This document shows positions 36,905 to 48,080 of a DNA stretch of 64,000 nucleotides, piece after piece (the first letter of the stretch is position 1; each line of letters starts with the position of its first letter). A program made the translations under genes and the position numbers. Under the pieces are notes generated by a model. It was not told the DNA's origin. It saw only the letters and a program-made list of their open reading frames with translations, and did not search any database. Location of the stretch: positions 1,118,501 to 1,182,500 of the forward strand of contig CM073325.1 in the NCBI GenBank assembly GCA_037043015.1. Reading direction: 5' to 3'. The stretch is from Bryum argenteum. Its lineage: Eukaryota > Streptophyta > Bryopsida > Bryales > Bryaceae.

Positions 36905-36909
36905 GTGTA

Positions 36910-38019
36910 AAGCATTTCATACTGTTATTGAATTATAAATATACTTGTCAACTTGATGAAATGCTTGTGTGAGTATGTAGAATTGTCTAGTTGAGTTGCA
37001 TAAAATGTCAATCATATGAATATCTTGGAATTGAATGTATGATAATATCCATATGTGTAAGTTGATTCGAATAGACAATAGAACATAATATGAAAAGAAA
37101 TGGTTGATATAAAATAAGTCGATTAGATTGGAGAGACCTCTTGGACATGAAAGGACATATCCAAGTGTGAGGAGTCAATTAGTCATCATTACTAAAGTGT
37201 ACACTTAGTGAAAGGAGAATTAAAGTCATTCACTATATAGTTGTTATTCTTAAGATTAGAGAAGAGTATAATCTTAAGAGAAATGAATGCTTAGAAGCAT
37301 TGCCGTTGTATTAGTGCTTCTACGAATTAGAAGATAAGGTTGGCTAACAATATTAAGCATTATTGAAGTCTAGCTAGCTTTGAATAGTGAAACAAGCACA
37401 TACTATAAAAGATATTCTTAAGAGGATTCCTTATTTTCTTGGAGGTCAATAGTGTAAGGCTTGATCAACCTCATATTATTGTCTTATATTCATTTGACCC
37501 CTACTAATAAGAAATACTATCTTAAGAGTGTTTTGCATATAAAACTTGGAATGATGAAGATAAAAGTGATTTGAGAAACAAATAGGGAAGGACTAAAGCA
37601 GATCTTGATAAGTCTTCTAATTTTAAGACTCATTGAATTGGAAGAGTGAAATAATAGTCAAATTGGCTTAAAGCTTTTAAACGCAAGTTGTTAATTTGAC
37701 TTAAGACTTTCAAACAGTTACCGAATGTCAATTTGACTATGACACTTTGTCCATTTGACCACTAGTGATAATAAATGCACCCACGCCCATTGTCAATTTG
37801 ACCAATCCAATACTTGATAACACGATGTCCAATTGACCAATGGGTTCACTTAGATATTGAGTGGTTGTAGAAAGTGAGCTAGAATGTCTTGAGTTGAGTT
37901 TAAGATTCAAACATTATTATTTATTAACATATGACATTAGTTGCATTAAAACATTAGACGCATGAAACCTTCCATCAAAGATCCTCCATCAGGATTTTAT
38001 TTGAGATATATTTGTCTTA
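36910..38019. other. Unassigned segment X, right half
   Basis: Continuation of 28350-28777 beyond the chromovirus. AT-rich, with no ORF or LTR recognised. It ends at the hAT target duplication. Confidence 0.5.
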
Positions 38020-38297
38020 GATAAAAACAGGGTTGTCAGGACGACCGGACCAGGGGGCGACCGGTCGACCATGGTCCGGTCGTCCTCAGCCCCTAGGACC
38101 TGTCGGTGACATAACGGGTTTTTTATAATTTACCTGGAGTAAATTACCGTCCGACCGCCGGGCCGACCGCACTTCGTCCGATCCTTTGACCACCGACCGC
38201 ACCAAGCGTCCGACCAGCTGTTCGGCCGACCGCACCCGTCCGACGCTTGGACCGGCCGACCGGTGGCGGGACCAGCGTTCCCTAGGGCCGACCGTGT

Positions 38298-38457
38298 GCG
38301 GACCGGCGAGGTCGGCCGCCGACCGGTTAGCGGACCGGCGAGGTCGGCCGCCGACCGGTTAGCGGACCGGCGAGGTCGGCCGCCGACCGGTTAGCGGACC
38401 GGCGAGGTAGGCCGCCGACCGGTTAGCGGACCGGCGAGGTCGGCCGCCGACCGGGGT
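38298..38457. repeat. 32-bp GC-rich tandem array, five units
   Basis: The unit begins GCGGACCGGCGAGGTCGG and repeats every 32 bp almost without change. It is followed at about 38480-38560 by a 33-bp unit (GTCGCCGTGGCGGTCCAGGG). It lies just inside the left hAT terminus. Confidence 0.93.
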
Positions 38458-38682
38458 GACGACCGTCGAGGTCGGCCGCCGTCGCCGTGGCGGTCCAGGG
38501 ATCAGGCTGGCCGTCGCCGTGGCGGTCCAGGGGTCGGGTTGGCGGTCGCCGTGGCTGTCGGGGGTCGGACCAGCGGTCGGCAAGGCCGTCGGATCGGTCG
38601 GCGGTCGATCTGACTGCATGCAGTGGCTCTTTAAACTTGAAATGCCCCTAATTTAGTCAAAACTTATCCGAATCGAACAAGA

Positions 38683-38836
38683 ACATGTACATGCCAAAAA
38701 ACATCTTAAACGTCCAATTTGGATACGTTTTGACAAAGTTATAGGCCTTTGAAGGTTGAACGGCCTTTGAAGGCCTATAACTTTGTCAAAACTAATCCAA
38801 ATTGTGCATTTAAGATGTTTTTTGGCATCTACATGT
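38683..38836. repeat. 154-bp near-perfect hairpin, copy 1
   Basis: Arms of about 73 bp run from ACATGTACATGCC to GGCATCTACATGT around an 8-nt centre near 38757-38764. Arms match at nearly every position. Same sequence at 41659-41812 and 44664-44817. Confidence 0.9.
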
Positions 38837-39221
38837 TTTGCAGATGTCAAAAAAACATCTTAAATAAGCAATTCGGATAATTTTTGACGAAGTTATGAGC
38901 ATTTGAAGTTTGAAGAGTCAATTCAGGCAATCGGATCGACCTCCGACCGATGTCTTGACCGATTCAACGGCCGGCGACCGATTCGACGGCCATACCCAAA
39001 TCGGCCCACCCAACCTTCTTCTTTCAACACCCCTTCTCTTCCTAACTTCCCTTCCTCCCTCCCCCTCCCAAATGCTTGACTTTCGTGACAAATGAAAGGA
39101 TCGTTGAGACTTACTGTTTTAGGACGTACAATCTAACATATATAGGTCTAATTGGGAAATTTCTGATACTTGTATTAATAGTCAAAAGAATGTCCGAAAG
39201 ATTCTCTTGCAAGAAGGATCA

Positions 39222-39824
39222 TATCCCTAAAGGAGAAGCTCTAGAGTGACCTCCAAGACGGCCATATCTCAAATCTGCGAACAAATTTTTTTGAATTTGA
39301 TTTTGGGAAATCCAACCGTAGGATCTTGTTTGTATCGGTTGAATTAGTTTATGTCCAACGGTTGAATTTTTATTTTCTAGAAGTTTGGTGAGTTAGGAAC
39401 CACATCCAATTTACAGAACCTCAGTTGGAATCATAGATTGTTCACACCAAGCCTTCAAACACAAACGTGGCAAAGTTTTCTTAGTGTTAGAAAACTTACT
39501 ATTAGGGGAAACTATTAGTATTCTTCTTGAGTTATTAGTAGCCTTTTTCTATTTTATCATATAACATATAATATTAGCCAATCATATCAAATTTCAAGTA
39601 CTAATAATAGAAAGTGTCATTTCTATTGATTTTTAAAGTTTTACCTTTTTTAATTCATTACAAAATGAATATTTACTATTTTAAGAAATTCAACCGTATC
39701 GATCTAATTTAAACATTAAAGTCTTCATATTGTTCTTAGAGAAAAACTTCATAAGGGTTAGGGAACTCACAATTCATAACACATCTAAGTTTTTATCCAA
39801 ACCCCTCGGGCTTTTAGGGGTTAA
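39222..39824 (+). mobile_element. TTAA-family element, incomplete, in the first hAT arm
   Basis: Left end ATCCCTAAAGGAGA inside the inverted arm, shared CCAACCGTAGGATCTTG core, and a right end TTTTAGGGG-TTAA at 39813-39824. The right half does not match the 41007-41278 copy, so this may be two joined elements. Confidence 0.5.
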
Positions 39825-41006
39825 ATGCTCCCAACTCTCATATGTTAATCGAAAAACATTATCAAAAGCATTAATAAGCTTTAAATGGTACTAAATGGAT
39901 AGAAAATTAGTATTATATGAATCCTACGATACCACCAACTTGTATATTCAAATATCTATCTACTATCCCTCGTATTTTAAATCTTGTTCACAATCTCTTA
40001 CTCTCAATTTTAATTTATTATTTTTCAATTTTAATGAACATATCACCCCCCAAGATTTCTTAATCTTGGTCTTATTTTATTTAAATTGATATTTCTAAAG
40101 CTTGATTGATAACTAAATTTCACATATCAACTTAAAGTAAAAAAATTCAATAATTAAATGGAAGCATTTAAAATCTTAATTTAAACCGTGAATAATTTTA
40201 AATTGTACTAAATGGATACTTTAACATACATATGTGGATAATATACATTCTATTTTACTTTTGAGAAAGTTGGAAGTTAATGCAATCTAATAATTGTAAT
40301 AAATTGTCAAATTGTCCAATAGGCACAAACATTTACTTTGAACGTGGTTTACGTAGTCTATAATCTATAAAAACCCAAAATACTATGTGGTCTACCTATG
40401 AGAGATGGAGGTGATTTAGTAATTACGACTTGTGTGAATAAGGTACAAAAGGGCATTAGTCACATTAGTCACAACCTACAAAAATTAAATAGAATTGTGT
40501 CAGTCCTTCTTGACATAGATGAGGAAGAAGAGGAGAAAATCCACCAAGATAGCAAATTAGATTTGTTTAATTCCTACTCTATCCCTACCTTGTGTTTTAA
40601 TTTCTATCTACCAACGCTAGTATTTTAAATCTTGTCCGGCAACCTCAACTTCTAATTTTGATTTATTGCCTTTCAATTTTAATTAACATGTAACCCTCCT
40701 ATATAATGTAAATTTGTATGCTATTTTACTTAAAACTTTAATTTCAAAAGTTTGTCTTCTTGCCTTAATTATCTTCTTAAATTCCCAATTTATTTAATTT
40801 TTTGTATTTGCAAGTATCTTCCTATTAAATATTAATGTTTTTTCTTTCCTTTGTAATTTACATCTACCGCCCCCTTCCCCCAAATTTCATTCCTTTGTTT
40901 CACTCTAACAACTTAATTTCGCACCACTCTCCAAAAACTAAAATTAAAAACTCAAAAATGAAACTATTAAGTTCAATAGTTTATATGTATACCCATAAGT
41001 ATACCC
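39825..41006. other. AT-rich centre of the first hAT inverted repeat
   Basis: No gene recognised. A short 76-codon frame at 40398-40628 (plus) has no known motif. Confidence 0.5.
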
Positions 41007-41278
41007 CTTAACCCCTAAAGGAGAGTTTGACCCGAATCGGGTCGATTTGCTTGAAAAAGATATGATGTTTTTTACAAAAACTGAAACTTTGACTCAATAT
41101 ATCTCAAGATCCGTACAGTGAAATCTAATAAAAATTAATGGGTAGACTAATTCAACCGTTATGAACAAGATCCTACGGTTGGATTTCCCAAAATCAAATT
41201 CAAAAAAAAATTTGTTTGCGGATTTGAGATATGGCCGTCTTGGAGGTCACTCTAGAGCTTCTCCTTTAGGGATATGAT
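41007..41278 (-). mobile_element. TTAA-family MITE in the second hAT arm
   Basis: TTAA-CCCCTAAAGGAGA at 41007 pairs with TCTCCTTTAGGGATA at about 41278. The interior carries the family core in reverse (CCTACGGTTGG). Its inner end is also present in the opposite arm at 39222, so it predates that inversion. Confidence 0.75.
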
Positions 41279-41658
41279 CCTTCTTGCAAGAGAATCTTTC
41301 GGACATTCTTTTGACTATTAATACAAGTATCAGAAATTTCCCAATTAGACCTATATATGTTAGATTGTACGTCCTAAAACAGTAAGTCTCAACGATCCTT
41401 TCATTTGTCACGAAAGTCAAGCATTTGGGAGGGGGAGGGAGGAAGGGAAGTTAGGAAGAGAAGGGGTGTTGAAAGAAGAAGGTTGGGTGGGCCGACTGGG
41501 TATGGCCGTCGAATCGGTCGCCGGCCGTTGAATCGGTCGGCACATCGGTCGGAGGTCGATCTGATTGCCTGAATTGACTCTTCAAACTTCAAATGCTCAT
41601 AACTTCGTCAAAAATTATCCGAATTGCTTATTTAAGATGTTTTTTTGACATCTGCAAA

Positions 41659-41812
41659 ACATGTAGATGCCAAAAAACATCTTAAATGCACAATTTGGAT
41701 TAGTTTTGACAAAGTTATAGGCCTTCAAAGGCCGTTCAACCTTCAAAGGCCTATAACTTTGTCAAAACGTATCCAAATTGGACGTTTAAGATGTTTTTTG
41801 GCATGTACATGT
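41659..41812. repeat. 154-bp near-perfect hairpin, copy 2 (inverted)
   Basis: Reverse-oriented copy of 38683-38836, the same length to the base. Confidence 0.9.
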
Positions 41813-42209
41813 TCTGTAGATGTCAAAAAACATCTTAAATGTTCGATTCGGATAAGTTTTGACTAAGTTAGGGGCATTTCAAGTTTCTGCAGGCAGTCAC
41901 ATCGGCCGCCGACCGATTTGCCGACCGATCCAACGACCGCCGACCGATCCTACGGTCCACACCCGGTCGGCCTCTAGCACTCCCCTCTCTCCCTCTCCCC
42001 TCTCTCACTCACGAGCCCTTCCTCTCCTCTTCTTCAATGTATTCCTCCTCTTCAATGTATTTAAGAACTTTCTATTTCGAGGACCTGACATCATATTCTC
42101 AGCCTAATTCAAGGCATGGACCCACGTGCCATATTCTTTGGGGAATGTCAAGAAGATTTTATTGTAATCTATGAGAATTTTTTATTTGAATAATCTTATG
42201 GGCTTGGAT

Positions 42210-43778
42210 ATGAAAAATAGGACTTTTTATGTATAGGTCCACTTTGTTTATATGAATTTTAGTTTTCACTATTCATGAACCATTCGACATGCTCAACGAG
42301 TAAAATGTCCACATGTTTTCATAGAATTTGCAATTTCTTCATATTGACATATGATAATGAAAAAGAATGTGGTCTTTATTTTTTAACAAATTTAACCATC
42401 TTTTGTCTGCCTCGTAATGGGTCATTCTTTTTTTAAGGGTTGGAGTGAACATGTATTGGTGAAGAAAAATTGTAGTATTCCAAAATTATGTTACTTCACC
42501 TTTCAGTAGCAACTTGAAGTAAATTCTATGAAACGTATGGAATAAATTTAAGCATGCACTAAATTGGAAGGCTAATAGCATTCATACAATTGTGTGAAAT
42601 AAATAGATATATAAAATAAAACTTCCAATGTAAATTCGTATAACCCAAATTCAATAGACATGTGTATAAACTAGTATATGCTAATATTTGTTTTTCGAGT
42701 GCCTAATAGGATTCAAAGATTACATTTCTATAAGACTTTCCTATATATATAACAAGTTACATAGTGGCAATGTGTAAACTTAGACTATGCATTTATCGTT
42801 TTTGGTCAATGTTCATAAGTTCCACACAATAATGATTCTTTTCCACATTTATGGCCTATGTTATTTTTTGTTTATGTATAAAATGATCTATTTTTGAGTT
42901 TTTATTTTATCAATTCTTGTTATTACAAGAAACTCCATTTTGACATAATTTACATGGCTATTGGTAATATTTGACAGTACAACTTACGGATTATATTTTA
43001 AACGTTCAATATATTGCACCTTGTAATATTCTTTCATATAAAATTCTAATCCTACATTACTTTATTAACAGACATCATGTACCCTATAATTTTTTTATAA
43101 TATATTTTTGTTAGCATTCTTGGATTATGATTAAACTTGAGTTTTATCTAAGTGTAAGGTTTTCTATTTATATTGCGTACATAATAAATTTTTTATCTTC
43201 TCTAGTATGATTTCTCTTCACATTATAATTAGAATACTTTTTAAATGACTTATACAAAGCAAATAAGAATTTGTTTCTATTTTCTATTATTCCATGATAA
43301 TAAATAATAATAATTTTAACCGAAGCCAAATAAAATTTCAAAAAACTACTAGTTTTATAATATATAGCATTGGAATATTAGTATACTTGTTCCTATAGTT
43401 GGCGACTCATATGTTATTTTAATACGCAATTGGATAATATTAACTTCAATTGATTGATATGGCGATCAAATTTGTATTGAATAAGAATATTCTTTGTAGA
43501 AGCCTCTTCTTAGCCTCAATTAGATACTTTCTATTCATCTTGTTCGACCCCTATAATATTAAGCATTTTTGTCAAAGGACTTTAAAACTTACACTCAAAT
43601 ACTAAATGCCCCCGGGTTGAATTTGAATATGAGGCATGTTCCTAAAATTCCTTCTTTGGACAAAAGGAAAGAAAAGGTAATTTTAAATACACAAAATGTA
43701 AAGATCTTTATATTTTCTTTTTACAGTTGTAAAACTATAATATGCGTTAAATAGTAAGTAACATCTTATTGATCTTCA
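42210..43778. other. AT-rich centre of the second hAT inverted repeat
   Basis: No gene or recognisable motif; dense stops in all frames. Confidence 0.5.
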
Positions 43779-44046
43779 TTATCCCCTAAAGATCCTTGAT
43801 ACAAAATTGTCTAAATTATCAAGAAGAACCTTCTTCTAGTTCAGGCCCAAAGAAACTCAATCTAAGGATTAATAAGAAGATCCAACCGTAGGATCTTGAA
43901 GTTAACTTGACCCTTTACTCGAATGTCGAATTTGAACCATTGATATTTCTCCAATTTTGAGATTATAATGGTCAAAGTTGGCTGAAAGTTTTCCCTGCGG
44001 AAATCCCAAAAAGCCATTTCGGCTTTCTTGGATCTTTAGGGGTTAT
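43779..44046 (+). mobile_element. TTAA-family MITE flanked by TTAT direct repeats
   Basis: Ends CCCCTAAAGATCC and GGATCTTTAGGGG are perfect inverted repeats. The bases outside are TTAT on both sides in direct orientation. Because TTAT is not its own complement, this is better evidence for a target duplication than the palindromic TTAA. Confidence 0.9.
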
Positions 44047-44122
44047 TAGAGTATGTGAATTATTGAGAAATTAGCAAAAGTGGCTTGAGTCTAGTTTATG
44101 TCTTAGTTCAAATAGAGAGACT

Positions 44123-44280
44123 TTAATTCCTAAAGATCCTTGATGCAAAATTGCCTATATTCTCCACAATAATATTCTTCTACTTGAGGCCTAAAAAGCC
44201 TCAATTCAAGCATTATATAGAAGACTCAACCGTAGGATCTTAAGGTCACATGTCAAATTTTAACCTTTCATATATCTCCA
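44123..44280 (+). mobile_element. Truncated TTAA-family MITE
   Basis: Left end TTAA-TTCCTAAAGATCC with the family interior up to ATCTCCAA, where it is cut by the start of the hAT right-hand inverted segment (about 44281). Confidence 0.8.
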
Positions 44281-44663
44281 AGGCCATATGATTATTCAAA
44301 TAAAACATTCTCATAGATTACAATGAAATCTTCTTAACATTCCTCAAAGAATATGGCACGTGGGTCCATGCCTTGAATTAGGCAAAGAATTTAATGTTTG
44401 ATCCCCAAAATGGAAAGTTCATAAATGCGTTGAAGGAGAGGAAGAAGAGGAGAGGAAGGGCTTGTGAGTGAGAGAGGGGAGAGGGAGAGAGGGGAGTGCT
44501 AGAGGCCGACCGGGTGTGGGCCGTGGGATCGGTCGGCGGTCTTTGGATCGGTCGGCAAATCGGTCGGCGGCCGATGTGACTGCCTGCAGAAACTTGAAAT
44601 GCCCCTAACTTAGTCAAAACTTATCCGAATCGAACATTTAAGATGTTTTTTGACATCTACAGA

Positions 44664-44817
44664 ACATGTACATGCCAAAAAACATCTTAAACATCCAATT
44701 TGGATACGTTTTGACAAAGTTATAGACCTTTGAAGGTTTGACGGCCTTTGAAGGCCTATAACTTTGTCAAAACTAATCCAAATTGTGCATTTAAGATGTT
44801 TTTTGGCATCTACATGT
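44664..44817. repeat. 154-bp near-perfect hairpin, copy 3
   Basis: Direct copy of 38683-38836 with a few changes. Confidence 0.9.
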
Positions 44818-44939
44818 TTTGCAGATGTCAAAAAACATCTTAAATAAGCAATTCGGATAATTTTTGACGAAGTTATGGGCATTTGAAGTTTAAAGAGCCA
44901 CTGCAGGCAGTCAGATCGACCACCGACCGATCCGACGGC

Positions 44940-45125
44940 CTTGCCGACCGCCGGTCCGACCCCCGGACCGCCACGGCGACGGCTAGCCCGACCCCCGACC
45001 GCCACGGCGACGGCCAGCCCGACTCCCGGACCGCCATGGCGACGGCCAGCCCGACCCCCGACCACCATGGCGACGGCCAGCCCCACCCCCGACCGCCACG
45101 GCGACGGCCAGCCCGACGCCCCGAT
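44940..45125. repeat. 33-bp GC-rich tandem array near the right hAT end
   Basis: Five or six copies of a unit containing GACCGCCACGGCGACGGCCA, the reverse complement of the left-end 33-bp unit. Inverted subterminal arrays at both ends fit transposase-binding repeats. The long open frames on both strands here come from the repeat composition. Confidence 0.92.
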
Positions 45126-45474
45126 CTGTCGGCCGCGCCCGGATCCGACGGCCGTCGGGCATGCAGACGGCGACCCGATCCAACGGCCCACAAGCGCTGG
45201 GAATTGATCCGACGGCCATGATCTCATCGCGGCCGCCGTCCGATCGGGACGAGCGACCGGAGGCCGGCCGCCTGCATCGGGATCAAATTTTGATGGGCCG
45301 AGATGTGGCCAGTGGATGATCCAACGGCCCTGAGTTTACTGGGGACCGGGGTAACTCTCATTTACCCCGGACCATGGTCCGGACTATGGTCCCGGTCAAC
45401 ATAGTCCGGACTACGTCCGCGGACTAGGTTTACCCCGAATGTCGACCGATTTGACAACCCTGGATAAAAAACCC

Positions 45475-45603
45475 GTCTACACTTAGCTTCTCTACCTTGA
45501 ATATACTTCTACCTCAACTATGTGTGCAGATATACTAACTAAATCACTAAAACACTATGTCTGCATTGAAGGCATCAATATGATCACAACTCAGACTTTG
45601 TAA
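45475..45603 (+). pseudogene. copia RNase H tail, displaced
   Basis: The frame ends with STSTMCADILTKSL and stops at TAA 45601-45603, the standard C-terminus of copia polyproteins. An in-frame TAG lies just upstream. It belongs to the element starting at 24192. Confidence 0.85.
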
Positions 45604-45676
45604 CAAGGGGGGCATCCCTCAGCACACTATGATTGCTTAATATCGAATCTGATCAGCTTTGCAACTGAAGGGAGCG

Positions 45677-46050
45677 TGTTTGCATAGATCAGTTAAACTG
45701 TAGCTAACTGTAGCGATTCATCTACTTTAGAGTCATACAGTTATGTAAGATCAGGAGTTCTCTGTATTCTATTGGTTCTTTAGATAGATATCAGGCTCAA
45801 AACCTATTATTATTATAATACTAAAATATATATTAAAATACAAAAGCTTACTTCCATAATGTTGTTTGTCTGTCCTACTTTCCGCACACTCTCTACCTAA
45901 TTTGCGTATTCACTGTTCTTATTCGTCCTACTACTCTATACTTGTCTCTGCTACATCCTCATTGCCTAGCCTTGTGCTAGTCTTCGGTGCTCGTCGTCCA
46001 CCTTCGATGTCGCCAGCGTTAGGCAACCAGTGATGTCGTCGACTTATTCC
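45677..46050 (+). repeat. copia 3' LTR (right limit uncertain)
   Basis: Starts TGTTTGCATAG directly after a purine-rich tract and contains an AT-rich stretch with TATATAT-like sequence near 45830. The 3' end and its target duplication are not identified. Confidence 0.55.
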
Positions 46051-47122
46051 AAGTGATCAATCGCAAGGTCATTCTTTGCTGTGGCCACTTAACTTCTTTA
46101 CAAATCCCTCTCACCTACCTATATAAAATCTCAAAGAAGTCCGTCGTTTGTAACAGTCGTGTACTTCGGGCCCAAGGTCACCTTAAGCCTACACTAGCTG
46201 ACCACACCCTGTCGGCAATTACAACGACTATGACAACAACCAAAAAGTTTTCTCCCATGTCCGCAGACATGCAGGAGTACTATTACATGTTTAAAACCTC
46301 TCCTTCCTTAGAAGTATCCTCCTGCCTTAAAGACAACGGACATTGGTCGACTTGAGTAGGCTCATAAAGCACTTCCATACTTCGTCCGGCTAACAAAGAC
46401 AAACACTCTAACTACTCTATTACTAATCACTAGTAAGTTGAGAGTGTCTACTCGTAACACTTACCAGAACACATATAAATACTAAGTATCTAAAGACAAA
46501 AGCGGCAAGTTCAAAAAAACTACGGCGGGAAGAAAAGATAGAATTACCACTACATGTCCATATTACCGGAGAAGGCGCCTGAAGTAGCCGACCGGAGTTA
46601 TTCGCGAATCATCACCGCAACACATCATCAGAAATATAGATAGCATCCTAATCCTCAACAACTTTTAGGCCTTCTGTGCGGCTTCTAGATCTTTGGATCC
46701 ATCTGGGTCTTCCTACAATTTCCGTTTGTTATAAGATTTTGACTCGTGCCATTAGAAACGCAGACACGATCTCCCATTCCAACAGACTCCACTTGAGTGT
46801 CTCTGGCTTCCACTAGCGAAACTTTCTGTGTTGAATCTTTCTTCTTGTTAAAGTCTGCATGCCATTGCAGGAATGATGAGAGAAGTAAATGCATAAAAAT
46901 AGCAAACAATCGACAGCACCGCCATGACCATGAAATTGAGAAAAGAATTGGCAAGTTTGAGACCCTGAAGATTCGTCAGTCTTTGTTTCTAAAGCTTTGT
47001 GCCCCTATTAAGATTTTGGTATTTTGAGAGCAAATAGTTGGGAGTGCAATGTGGAGGTCAATGTTAACCGGGGATTTACCTAGCCAGTAAAAGAGTAAAT
47101 CTTCTAGTAGTCTATTAAGTCC
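46050..47122. other. Intergenic stretch, no supported gene
   Basis: A 100-codon open frame at 46053-46355 (plus) and frames near 46.7-47.0 kb have no recognisable domain. Confidence 0.45.
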
Positions 47123-47230
47123 TGGGATGAAATCCTGTTCTGGAATGAAATCCTGTGCTGGGATGAAATCCTGTCCTGGGATGAAATCCTGTGCTGGGAT
47201 GAAATTCTGTTCTTGGATGAAATCCTGTGG
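47123..47230. repeat. 18-bp tandem repeat, six units
   Basis: Unit TGGGATGAAATCCTGTGC with few changes. It is followed by CT- and GT-rich simple repeats at about 47297-47352. Confidence 0.92.
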
Positions 47231-47523
47231 ATGGATGAAGGCGGCTAGGGTTGGAGATTAGGGTTTGGCGGCCAGGGTTTGGAGGAGTTTTGGAGGTCTC
47301 TCTCTCTCTCGTGCTGGAGCTAGGAGCGTGTGTGTGTGGTGTGTGTGTGGAGTGTTGGATAGTGACAGGAACTACGGCTTAGGTCAGTTCATGGTACCTG
47401 GAAGGACCAGGTAGCACTGCCAGGGCAGGAAACGCTTGTACCACTATCATTTTTTTCAATGATATTATGAAAGGATTTGTATGTAAAGGCGTTAAACTTA
47501 AGTGTTGAGATTTCTGTGTTAGT

Positions 47524-47659
47524 GTTGGGAGCAATATTGGAAGTAGTATTGGGAGCAGTATTGAGAGCAGTATTGAGAGCAGTATTGGGAGCAGTATTGA
47601 GAGCAGTATTGGTAGCAGTATTGGGAGCAGTATTGAGAGCAGTATTGAGAGCAGTATAG
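47524..47659. repeat. 12-bp tandem repeat, about eleven units
   Basis: Unit GCAGTATTGAGA or GCAGTATTGGGA. Twelve bases keep one frame open, giving a V-L-R/G-A periodic peptide. There is no other sign of coding. Confidence 0.9.
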
Positions 47660-48080
47660 GGTGACAGTATATAGAATTTTTAGGGTTTCAGAGAGTTACA
47701 ACATCACAGGTAAGGTATTTGGAGGGGTATGAAGAATACCACTTTCACAGTCAACTCCGTCGATGCCCTTTTCAAGAGCTTCAAAGTAAGCTTGAGCATA
47801 TGTTGCAGTGCTTTGTTGTTGCATACACCTCCATCTGTACTCAAAAGCTGCCACCATATTCTCAGCCATAATGATCTCCAAAAGCACTGTATAAATTATC
47901 ACCCATCGTTCTCACAATAGTAATAACCAATCCTACATGATAGGAATATAATACCTGCTAGTCGATAGCGTTCATGACCATGACTCTAGCCTTCTTCATC
48001 AACCTAAGAAGTAATTTGAGCTACTTGCCAGAGGCAACTTGGCCTAACATCACCACTTGCTTATTCTCCAAGTCAAAGAA

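Larger units (their letters stand above)
38028..45462. mobile_element. hAT-type foldback element, 7.4 kb, non-autonomous
   Basis: Terminal inverted repeats CAGGGTTGTCA and TGACAACCCTG, flanked by the 8-bp direct repeat GATAAAAA (38020-38027 and 45463-45470). An 8-bp duplication and a CAGGG start are hallmarks of hAT transposons. No transposase is seen. Both ends carry GC-rich arrays (CCGACCG-rich), then a 154-bp hairpin, then AT-rich sequence. The interior holds a third, inverted unit, giving two large inverted repeats: 38640-39340 against 41170-41870, and 41840-42206 against 44281-44640. This suggests stacked or rearranged copies of one family. Confidence 0.85.
24192..45603 (+). mobile_element. 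Ty1/copia retrotransposon, decayed and split by about 17 kb of insertions
   Basis: Order gag, protease, integrase, RT, RNase H identifies Ty1/copia. The coding part runs from 24192 to about 28350, stops within the RNase H tail, and resumes at about 45475-45603 with the typical ending (STSTMCADILTKSL). Next come a purine-rich tract (GAAGGGAGCG) and a 3' LTR starting TGTTTGCATAG at 45677. No matching 5' LTR is found before 24192, so the 5' end is lost or too diverged. Several stops and frameshifts make it non-autonomous. The intervening DNA holds a chromovirus, a hAT element and about 1.5 kb of unassigned sequence (28360-28777 and 36910-38019). Confidence 0.85.

Noticed and set aside
38359-38656. 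Proline/arginine-rich open frames on both strands
   Set aside because: Produced by the 32-bp and 33-bp arrays; no independent coding evidence.
44610-45227. Long open frames on both strands (up to 205 codons) in the GC-rich region
   Set aside because: They follow the 33-bp tandem array and the 154-bp hairpin inside the hAT element; several frames on both strands are open at once, which is a composition effect.
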